Below are positions 56,010 through 64,000 of a DNA stretch of 64,000 nucleotides, piece by piece. Every line of letters begins with the position of its first letter. Position 1 is the first letter of the stretch. The translations under genes were made by a program, and so were the position numbers. The DNA is from Viridothelium virens (taxonomy: Eukaryota > Ascomycota > Dothideomycetes > Trypetheliales > Trypetheliaceae): positions 248,001 to 312,000 of the forward strand of contig ML991793.1 in the NCBI GenBank assembly GCA_010094025.1, read 5' to 3'. Under the pieces are notes generated by a model that was not told the DNA's origin, searched no databases, and saw only the letters and a list, made by a program, of their open reading frames with translations.

Positions 56010-57119
56010 ATGACTCGGTGACCCCAGACATCGATTCTTATGGTGAAATGTTATTCTGTATCATAATGAATTGTGTAACAACATCAGATTAAGCATACTT
56101 GACTGTGTGAAGTACCTTACCGCGGTTGGGGGGTTCCTCCATTGGTAGTCAATACAATGTTATTTCAGCTTTACTGTTATGACCTTGCTGACGCATGATA
56201 AGGTGGTGTTAGCATGGGCCAACGTGATCGCAACAGTAAAATTGAGGTAACATTGTATTGATTACCAGTTGAGGAACCCCCCTTTCGCGGTACGGTCCGT
56301 TTTGAGTGATCAGAGCACCGCCTCCAGGTCTTCTCTGCCTGAAGCAAAAGCAGCGAAGGTGGTTGTCAGCACCAGAACACGACAGCTTCCAGCAAATATC
56401 ATCTCCTATAATTCAGCGTATAGTTCAGCGTGGAAATAGAAGATGAGCGCAACAACCGATGGTATGAGATAGCCTAGAGGGTTTAATGCAAAGGTGGTCT
56501 AGGAGGGTCAACCGCCATTGTCGAATAGGCTCGTGAACCGTGCGCCGGAGTTAAGACCGCCAGCTCTGGCATCAGCGTCATCTCAACAATGAGAGGTACT
56601 TGGGCCCGGTGGAGCCATTCTTTGTGAGTTATTCCTCTTAACTACTCGTGGAGGCCCCATCGGATATCGAGAAGCATTAAGTTGAAGAAATATCGATCGC
56701 GAGAGTCCAGGAATAGCCATTGTCTCGCGTGCTGTGACTTTCAAGTGCTGCATCAGCAGGATTACAGCCAGAAGTACGGAGTATGAGTCAACCCATTCTT
56801 TTCTTCCAGGTGCACAAAGAAACACTAAGAGATTGAACGGAGACCGGATTGTTTGTGCACGCTCAATGGATTTGTCAAAGTTGGCCAATCATTGCATGCG
56901 CTAAGAATGACGATTTTGTGCGCATGGAGAAACGAAAGAATTCGATCAGGGACGGGATCGATTTTTCATCGGCGATCCCATGATATCACCACCTCATCAC
57001 TGTTTACCTACTTGTAGGATCACTGACTTCACCTTCCCCTTCCTTGGAATCAAATCAAGACCTTCACAATAGTTTTTTGACCTCATCAACCGTCAACTTA
57101 TCGCACAGAACGGAGAAAT
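56010..57119. other. intergenic stretch carrying a MITE
   Basis: Apart from the inverted-repeat element at 56118-56292 no feature is seen; the last 100 nt form the promoter of the dehydrogenase gene. Confidence 0.45.
56118..56292. mobile_element. MITE with long terminal inverted repeats and TA target duplication
   Basis: Inverted arms of about 61 nt at 56120-56180 and 56230-56290 pair with roughly 80% identity. Both ends read CCGCG, then an AT/AA triplet, a run of six G and TTCCTC; deeper in, both arms share AATACAATGTTA and TTTACTGTT. TA flanks both ends (56118-56119 and 56291-56292), as for Tc1/mariner-type insertion. The loop is about 49 nt and no reading frame is present, so it is a nonautonomous miniature element. 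Only one copy is seen in this window. Confidence 0.75.
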
Positions 57120-58166
57120 ATGAACACCGTCAAGAACGCCGCGAGGGCTGCGACTGACAGCGGCTCTCAGTTCACTGAGGGTATGAGCAAAGTGCCTCAA
57201 TCATTGCCTATGAAATACTAAGTTGATGCATGCAGGCCACAAGGTCCCTATCTATCATCAAGATGCTCCCGGCCTGCAATCTGAAATGAAAGGGCCCCCA
57301 CCCCAGTGCGAATACCTTCCAGACGAGAAAGGTGGCTATAGAAAATACCAGGCGGCAGGAAAACTACAGGACAAATCTGCAATCATTACGGGCGGCGATT
57401 CTGGCATTGGCCGCGCCATCGCTGTACTGTATGCCATGGAGGGTGCTGACAGCTACATTGCTTATTTGCCCGAGGAGGAGAAGGACGCCCAGGAAACAAA
57501 GAAGCTCGTCGAGGAATATGGGAGAAAGTGTCATTTGCACTCGGCAGATCTCAAGAAGAAGGAGAACTGCAAGGCCGTTATCGATGGCGCGCTCAAGGCC
57601 ATGGGTAAACTAGACATACTCTGGTGTGCACCCGACTCCATCCCCGTCTGTTCATTATCCTGATCACTGCTGACCTTCTCCACAGTAATAACCATGCGTA
57701 TCAGATGATGCATAAGGACATCACAGACCTCACCGAGGAGCAATGGGAGTTCACCTTCGCCACCAATATCCACCCCTACTTTTACCTCTCCAAATACGCC
57801 CTCCCCCATCTTTCTCGTGGCAGCACAATCATCAACAACGCCTCGATCAATGCTTACATCGGACGCCCCGATCTGCTCGACTATACCTCCACCAAAGGCG
57901 CCATCGTGAGCTTCACACGCGGCTTGTCGAATCAGTTCTGCAGTAAGGGCATTCGTGTCAATGCTGTGGCACCCGGTCCGGTATGGACGCCGCTCATCCC
58001 AGCCACCATGACGGACGAGGCAATGGAGCAATTCTCGAGTCCAATTGGGCGACCCAGTCAGCCAAGCGAGATCGCCACCTGCTTTGTGTTTTTGGCAAGT
58101 ACGGATAGTGCGAGCATTACAGGTCAGACTATACATGCCAATGGAGGGGTAGTGGTCAATGGTTAA
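57120..58166 (+). CDS. short-chain dehydrogenase/reductase, extended N-terminus (YhdF/GSP39-like)
   Basis: NAD(P)-dependent oxidoreductase of 309 residues. Exons 57120-57180, 57236-57623 and 57686-58166, introns of 55 and 62 nt. An N-terminal extension of about 55 residues (HKVPIYHQDAPGLQSEMKGP) precedes the Rossmann fold, as in bacterial general-stress SDRs. The cofactor loop is GGDSGIGRA, the NNAG position reads NNHA, the active-site Ser is in INNASINAYIG and the Tyr/Lys pair in YTSTK; PGPVWTPLIP follows. The second splice makes a Cys codon directly before NNHA, where Val is usual. All catalytic residues remain, so the enzyme should work. Substrate unknown; relatives act on sugars or aldehydes. 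Confidence 0.9.
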
Positions 58167-58943
58167 GAGGCTCTGTGGGATGGCTCGGAGATTGCAACGA
58201 CAGGTCATGATGTATGACCATTTCCCAGGCGAAGGATTGCTTCAAGTTCCAAATAGATGCGATAGAAAATCAAGAAACATTTGAGCAAAAAGAGCCATGG
58301 ATTGCAGATCATCTAGCTTTGATCGCTTCCACTTGTCCATCTTCATTATCCATGTCCATATTGAAGAAGCTCTGTACAAGTTGCTACAATCTTGTTATGT
58401 GTTGAGCACTTGCATTGAATTTATTATCATAGCATGATGTACTGAATTGCGGAAGAAGGCTACAGTAGCACTTCATTTAGAGATTGCAGAAGCTATCTCC
58501 TGAAGGCACAGTAAGGTTCTAGGCTGAACAATTGAGTATAATACAGGGAACGGCTATTTTATCTGCAGTGGAAAAAGGACGAAAAACCCAGTGTCCGCGT
58601 TCATTGACCCATATGTTAAGCGTAGACAAAACCAGGAAGGGAATAGGTAGACGAGTATCGTTCTTCCAGCAGTAGCGCAATACGTTGAGTGGCAATGATT
58701 CTGTAGCGCTTTCACGAGTCAAAGACTTGTTGTTTTGTGATTTTGAGCAACGGCATTCATCATTGACAATATGCCATTGAGCCTTTGCCTGTGATATGAA
58801 GGTCAATGCTTAGATTTGTGGGAACTCCTACTCATCTCTGCGGAGGCGCAAAGAAGCTGGTCATAGTCTAAAAAGGGGCATTCTGAGAAAATTACCTGGT
58901 CTTTCTAATCACTACCTGGAGCGCCAAACTATCTTCTACAATA
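58167..58943. other. intergenic stretch between convergent genes
   Basis: A 95-codon minus-strand frame (58519-58806) shows no domain and is not called. Nothing else recognised. Confidence 0.4.
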
Positions 58944-59303
58944 CTACCAACAGCCTCCTTCCCCTAATGAAGGGGACCAAGCCATTCCGGGCTTAAGGTG
59001 ATTAGCTTTTGAGATCGCACTCTTCGCCGCTGTACGGGTCAGATATCGTGGTTTCTTGCAGGCTCTATTGTCATGGCTAACCAGTATTAGGAATGCGCTG
59101 ATAGATTCAAGCAGGTCGGCCGCTGCTTGGCTCCACGCTTCTAACTTACGCAAGTGGACGTCCTTGTCGTACGTTTCGTCAGCAAGTTCCCAGTATTCCT
59201 CCTTCAATTGCTGGTTCTCTCCGATGAAGTGTTGTAATTCATTCTCTGTGGAAATTTGCTGTGCTTCTAGTTCCCGGATTCTCTGAATGGGGTCTCGAGC
59301 CAT
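58944..59303 (-). CDS. small coiled-coil protein, hypothetical
   Basis: 119-residue frame beginning at the ATG at 59303. The first 75 residues form a clear heptad pattern (IRELEAQQISTENELQHF, then ENQQLKEEYWELADETYD), followed by LLESISAFLIL. The last 45 residues are basic and of lower coding quality; a GTTAGC donor-like site within LILVSHD leaves open that the true 3' exon differs. No family recognised. A coiled-coil scaffold or subunit is all that can be said. Confidence 0.5.
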   Translation of the reverse strand: MARDPIQRIRELEAQQISTENELQHFIGENQQLKEEYWELADETYDKDVHLRKLEAWSQAAADLLESISAFLILVSHDNRACKKPRYLTRTAAKSAISKANHLKPGMAWSPSLGEGGCW

Positions 59304-59526
59304 TTTTGTACTTATTGCTGTTGTGAAAGGCTTTCAGTGGAGAGCTCTGTAGACACATCCTTAAATATCTGGAATATTGTGAATGGTGGTGAGCCACCTT
59401 CGAATTCGTAAGTCTTTCAGAACAACGGAATCTCCGTGATCGTAGATGAAACCTAGTGAACTTCGATGACCACCAGAATGGGAATTCTCCGAACCCACGC
59501 AAGCCGTATGGCCGGTCTCGATATGC

Positions 59527-60315
59527 TCATGCATCTGTCCATCTCAACGCCGTAGCGCAAGAAGTAGCTTGAACGGCGATGACCGTCCCAATGATCGCAG
59601 CGCCCTTGCCAGCATGTCTCAACCCAATCTTGATCAAATCAGAAGGCTTCTGCACCGCCACCTGCTCATTGATTCTCTGCTCCAAGACTCCCACTATTCC
59701 TCCTCCTGCCGCTCCAGCGACAGCAGCCATTCCCCAACATCTCCAAAAAGACCGTGGAGGCAATTCTCCTTGCTCGCCTCTGTGACTCAAATAATTATAC
59801 ATCCCAAAGCACATAAAGAGCTTCAGCCCCTGCAGACTCGCAGGTCTCGTCGTCGCATTCAGCCATTCGAGCCCCCGCCTCAGCACGGGGTTCTTGGCAG
59901 TGTTCTCCGGAAGTGTAGGGATGGTTTTAGGTCTCCATATCGCGCTCGCAACCAGCACCTCAAGAGCCCCACCATACGCGCCCCCAATAGCTCCGACCTG
60001 CCATGCGGGCGGGGTCTTCTTATCGAACCAGGATGTGGGAAGATTGAGACGCACCAGATCAAAGACCCAGAAGCGGAGGCCGGTTCGTAGGAGAGTAGGT
60101 GCAAGATTGGTGCGGACGAAGGCGCCAAAAGGGGTCCGAGGTTGGGGAGAGGAGAGAAGGAGGTAGCTAGGAGCGAGGGAGACAGCGCCGGCGAATGATC
60201 CGGTGAGGAAGAAGATGGATTGTCGGAGGGGAGAGGGGATGTTGAAGGGGCTTTGGGAGTTGGTCCGCGTTGGAAAAGAGTGAGACAAAGGAGAGGCGGT
60301 AGGAATGGAGGACAT
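59527..60315 (-). CDS. hypothetical Gly-rich multi-pass membrane protein
   Basis: 262-residue single-exon protein; the ATG at 60315 is the first in the frame, upstream is only TTG. The N-terminal 30 residues are Ser/Pro-rich. Hydrophobic, Gly/Ala-rich segments follow: FFLTGSFAGAVSLAPSYLLL, QVGAIGGAYGGALEVLVASA, WGMAAVAGAAGGGIVGVL and AAIIGTVIAVQATSCATAL, with charged loops (FWVFDLVRLNLPTSWFDKK; LKLFMCFGMYNYLSHRG). The glycine-packed helices recall Tim17-type or mitochondrial membrane proteins, but no signature settles this. Function unknown; the gene is likely real because the frame is long and consistent. Confidence 0.65.
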   Translation of the reverse strand: MSSIPTASPLSHSFPTRTNSQSPFNIPSPLRQSIFFLTGSFAGAVSLAPSYLLLSSPQPRTPFGAFVRTNLAPTLLRTGLRFWVFDLVRLNLPTSWFDKKTPPAWQVGAIGGAYGGALEVLVASAIWRPKTIPTLPENTAKNPVLRRGLEWLNATTRPASLQGLKLFMCFGMYNYLSHRGEQGELPPRSFWRCWGMAAVAGAAGGGIVGVLEQRINEQVAVQKPSDLIKIGLRHAGKGAAIIGTVIAVQATSCATALRWTDA

Positions 60316-61863
60316 CGATGAAGGAGAAGACAAGAGATTCAGATCTTTTTAAAATTTAGAAATTGGACATGTAGGAGCTCAGAGAGACTAGATCGCTTAG
60401 GTGGGTTAGGTAGCTTGAGGGGAATGACCTAGCTCTGGGGTGAAGCTTCGCACCTAATCCCTGTCAATCCAAAATTTAGCAAATCCCATTGCCAAGGGCA
60501 AGGTGTCTTATGGCTCGCCGTAGCTGGATAATTTTACCTTATGGGCTCAAAGTTTGAATCTGCGGTATCGCTGGCATCCTTGCGGTAGGGCTTATGGTAC
60601 TTACTCTAGTGAACTGGACTATCTTCATCTCTGATATTCCTGTGCGTTACCGAGTGCTCAAATGTTGATCCACCTATTATTGTGCGAGTGCGATCAGTCA
60701 ATCCCATAGAGTACGGTACCGGGCCGCCATATTCACCTTCGGACAGCACTTTAGAGAGACCACGTACGTTACATCAATTCTTACCTTTGCATGATATCCA
60801 GGCTCGTTATCTCTCAGCTCTGGCGAGTCGCACTGCTTATCTGTCGGTTGCATCTCAAGCTTGCATAGCAAATGCGGAAGGCTTCTTCGATTTGATACTT
60901 CACTGGGCGTTGAGCATATCACGGTCAGAAGTTTGGAGTACCCCTCAGCGAAGCTCCGAATCAATCGAGATAGCTCGGATGGCTTTGGGGAAAATGGTCT
61001 CGACACACCTTGGGGCTGGCTGAGGAAAAGACTCAGCTAGACGTAATGGGTTAGCTAATATTTTGTCCTTTGGACTGCATTCGTCGTTACCGGGTCCCCT
61101 CACAAATTACGCTAAGCTTATTCGCTGTACGAGTCCATGCCTTACACTCAACTAGTTTACGTCTGGTCACTCTGATGCTTCGGCTGCTTGTAAGTTCAGC
61201 TCAGTCGCGGATGCTAGCTGGGCGGGTTAAAGTGCCATATTGCTCTGGCGTTTTGATGCCTTTGTATACGATGTTTTGCAAGACTTACCCCTTCTCCAAA
61301 CAGACCTGTAGCTGAGCATGACACGCCATGCACGCTGCTAAAAGTTTAGGCTTCGTACTTGGTGCTGAGGCTTGCCTAGACCATACGAACAGACATGACT
61401 CTATGCGCTTTAGATGCGTACGACGCCTTTAAACCCTCAAATCCGTGAAAATTAACAGTCTGGACCTCGATATCGCCCAGAACAGGATGTTTCTTGTTCG
61501 CTCGAAGTTCATCAATCGGCTCATGGCGTCGATTGAATGGTAGGTGGGGTCTGCCTTTCTCTGTTGCAGCCAATTGACTCTTTCTTCAGAGCCAAGTCTC
61601 TGACGCCAGCAGACCTTCTGGACCGCTCTTGGCAAGTGCTGTACCAAGCATGGTCAGCACTGAACAAGTCAATTGGCTGCAGCTTATTAACCGAATGCGG
61701 ACTCTTGTATACCTTGGGAGTCTAATATGGAGCTTTGGCACTTGTTCAGATCCGTGGACAGCGTCTATAAAGGAGCTGACTGCTCCATTACACTCTTCTT
61801 TTCCATGTAGAACGTCAAACCTACGAGCAAGCAAACATCTCGCTTCGTATATACTTCTTCAAT
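60316..61863. other. gene-free stretch between divergent genes
   Basis: No credible gene. Includes a 15-nt inverted repeat (61565-61579 and 61667-61681) in the probable tyrosinase promoter. Confidence 0.45.
61565..61681. repeat. inverted repeat in the tyrosinase promoter
   Basis: TGCAGCCAATTGACT at 61565-61579 recurs as its exact reverse complement at 61667-61681, with 87 nt between the arms. The inner arm contains CCAAT. It lies about 180-300 nt upstream of the tyrosinase ATG. It could be a paired regulator site or the ends of a small degenerate element. Confidence 0.55.
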
Positions 61864-64000
61864 ATGGAAAGCCTTCTTCAAGCTCAACAAAGAGGGGTGG
61901 TCGTCGGACTGAAAGGCGTCGCAAACGGCAGCCCTGTTTCTCGCTTGGATATTGACGAGCTTTTGGTCAAAAAGCCTGACGCATTCAATCTTTTCTTGCT
62001 AGCCTTGGACGATCTGCAGAATGAGAAAAACACGAAGGAAAAGATGGGCTACTACCAAGTGGCTGGTATTGCGCATCCCCTCTCTGCTTGAATTGGAACT
62101 AAGACGTGTTCGTTGCAGGTATTCATGGTCTCCCTAGATCATTCTGGGATGGCATCAAAAATGCGAACAAGACAGTTGATCCAAGGGGATGGGCAGGTCA
62201 GGGCTACTGTACTCACTCGCGACCTACCTTTCCAACTTGGCACCGCCCGTATCTAGCGATGTTTGAGGTGTGTCGCATTACTCCGAACCTGTACCGTGAT
62301 CAGCGCTCAGACGATGTAGCAAACTTTATACGCAAAGATGGCTGAAATAGCGGAGCTATTCCCAGAGAATGCCAAAAAAAAGTATCGGGATTCCCTGAAA
62401 GATTTCCGACTTCCATATTGGGACTACTACAAGCCGCGGAATCAGACAAAGACAAAGATGCCTGGTATCACCCAACCGGGGGGAGCGACAAGCTTTGAAT
62501 ATGACTTCGGAATTCCTCAGGTGTTTACTGTCGAGTCTGTGATGGTTCGAAGGACCTCGGACGACCAGCTCGAGCCTCTTGAAAATCCATTGAATCGCTT
62601 CATCTTCCCTTCGTCTGGGGGCTTTGCGGATGCCGACTGGACCTTAGTGTCTAATTTCTCCAAGAAACAGACGGTCAGGTACCCTTCTAGCATCAGTGAC
62701 ACGAAGGGCAGCTCCACTTTGTTAAATGCGACTCTCAACAGAGAACGCGAAAACAATACAACTATCATTCTCGATATGATCAAAGACTACAACAGCTTTG
62801 CATCATTTTCTAGTGATTCGCTGTCACCTGGATTGTCGGGCAGTCTCGAAGACATTCATGGCAACTACCATGGCCTCATTGGAGGTCCTCGCGGACGTCA
62901 AGGACACATGAGCCAGGTGCCGATCGCAGCGTTCGACCCCATCTTTTGGATCCATCACTGGTAGGAGAGCCCCCTCTCACAGAACAGGTTCTTGTTGTGC
63001 TGATACCAATACAGTCAAATTGACCGCTGGCTGGCTATATGGCAAGCAGCCCATCCAGACAAGTGGTTCGACGGGCAGTATCAGGAACTGGTGAACCGCA
63101 GGTGGACGCCGACCGACATTGCGCCCTTGGCTGAAGAAGTCGCCGTTCCATTCCGTCATCCGCAAGGTTCATTCTGGACTGCTAATCTCGCCAGAAAGAC
63201 CGATGACTTTGGTTACGTTTATAAAGATGCCATCGGCTCGCCACAGGAAGTCAGGGCCAAGTTTGCAAGCCTATACTCGTGGGCTGTGCGGTCACGTACC
63301 GGAACCGGAAAGTATGGTCCGCCGCCTCCAGATATGGTTCCCAATGCGAACGCCGTCAACTCTGCTCAAGTCTTCCAGTACACAGCGGTGAACAAGGTAA
63401 CCAACTTCGCCAGCTCAGCTGCTTTTGAAGCTCCTCAGACCGTCATGAACTTCCTACAAACCACCACGTCTGCCGCGAGCGAGAAAGCAGGAATCTCGTC
63501 ATCCGAGAAGGCAGAAGAAACCAATGGCGATGCCGCTGCCAGCACGAATCCGGTAGCCCCTGAGGCTAACAATTCTGATATTTCCTTCACAAATCTTCTG
63601 CAGAATCAAGTTGCCGCGGCTCCGAACACTGTCGATGAATCCAGATACAGTCGAGATTGGTACGTTGACAACGTTGTCGAGAGACTTGCTCTCAACGGCT
63701 CCTTCACGATTTTCTACTTCGTCGGCAATTTCAATAGTGTCGACGTTGAAAATTACGAGCTTCAACCCACCATGGCTGGTCTCAACCACGTCTTCACGTC
63801 AAGCCGAGAAGCTTGCGACAACTGTGGCGTTCAGGCTGAAGAGGGTCACCTGATCTCTGGTACTAAGCCAATCACTCCCATGCTCCTCGATTACGTCAAG
63901 ATTGGCGAGCTGCCAGATATTACACCGGCTAATGTTGTGCCGTTCTTGACGAAGAATCTGAAGTGGAGAATCGTAGGCGCGAGTGGTGAGCCTGCAAACC
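61864..64000 (+). CDS. tyrosinase (polyphenol oxidase), long intracellular type; 3' end outside window
   Basis: Type-3 copper enzyme that hydroxylates monophenols and oxidises diphenols to quinones for melanin-like pigment. Exons 61864-62065, 62119-62267, 62320-62960 and 63015 to beyond 64000, introns of 53, 52 and 54 nt. No signal peptide. CuA: His in VAGIHGLPRSFWDG, then GYCTHSRPTFPTWHRPYLAM, which includes the Cys-x-His pair expected to form the thioether. CuB: DIHGNYHGLIGG (H-x3-H) and AAFDPIFWIHH, continued after splicing as CQIDRWLAIWQ. The third exon starts QTLYAKMAEIAELFP. The fourth is open to the window edge, with a Ser/Ala-rich linker and a C-terminal domain containing REACDNCGVQAEEGH, as in long tyrosinases whose C-terminus shields the active site until cleaved. 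Relatives include melB-type enzymes. Confidence 0.9.

Noticed and set aside
58519-58806. 95-codon minus-strand frame
   Set aside because: No motif, low coding quality, and no splice partner that joins it to the coiled-coil gene.

Overview
The window is nuclear DNA of a filamentous ascomycete (Pezizomycotina). The support is numerous short introns of about 45-170 nt with GTANGT-type donors and CTAAC/CTGAC branch sites, a Zn2Cys6 regulator, a P450, a class II-like heme peroxidase, a PTH11/rhodopsin-type receptor pair, a long intracellular tyrosinase and NLR-like ankyrin proteins. I could not fix the class or genus. About 23 protein genes can be supported. Exon structures were derived by hand from splice sites and reading-frame continuity; wherever exon lengths are given, their sum is divisible by three.

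Layout. 1-7 kb: the 3' part of an ankyrin gene and a large SAK1/Ssp1-type CaMKK-like kinase, followed by about 4.9 kb without a credible gene. 11.8-25 kb (accessory): secreted heme peroxidase, DHA1-type MFS exporter, a hypothetical Cys-motif protein, a cytochrome P450 and a Zn2Cys6 transcription factor. 25.6-34.4 kb: an NLR-like ankyrin protein, a voltage-gated proton channel (Hv1 type), and a chromatin protein with PHD, forkhead and BAH-like domains. 35.5-50.6 kb (mostly housekeeping): SCYL1/Cex1 pseudokinase, nucleoporin Ndc1, Pep12-like syntaxin, cytochrome c heme lyase, mevalonate diphosphate decarboxylase, an R3H-SUZ protein, a ZCCHC10-type zinc-knuckle/RS protein and a small His/Thr-rich protein. 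52.3-64 kb (accessory): two tandem rhodopsin-domain membrane proteins with matching exon structure, a small TA-flanked MITE, a short-chain dehydrogenase, a coiled-coil protein, a Gly-rich membrane protein and a tyrosinase that runs off the end.

How the genes relate. Several pairs share short divergent promoters: NDC1/PEP12 and heme lyase/ERG19. The peroxidase-MFS-P450-regulator stretch looks like accessory metabolism, but it has no backbone synthase, so I do not call it a biosynthetic cluster.

Most notable signals: (i) an apparent U2-type AT-AC intron in the zinc-knuckle gene, which is the splice choice that restores a perfect CCHC motif; (ii) a compact fungal proton channel with a conserved S1 Asp and S4 charges; (iii) the unusual PHD-forkhead-BAH combination; (iv) the receptor tandem duplication; (v) a MITE with long inverted arms. 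I saw no rRNA, tRNA, CRISPR array or convincing retroelement.
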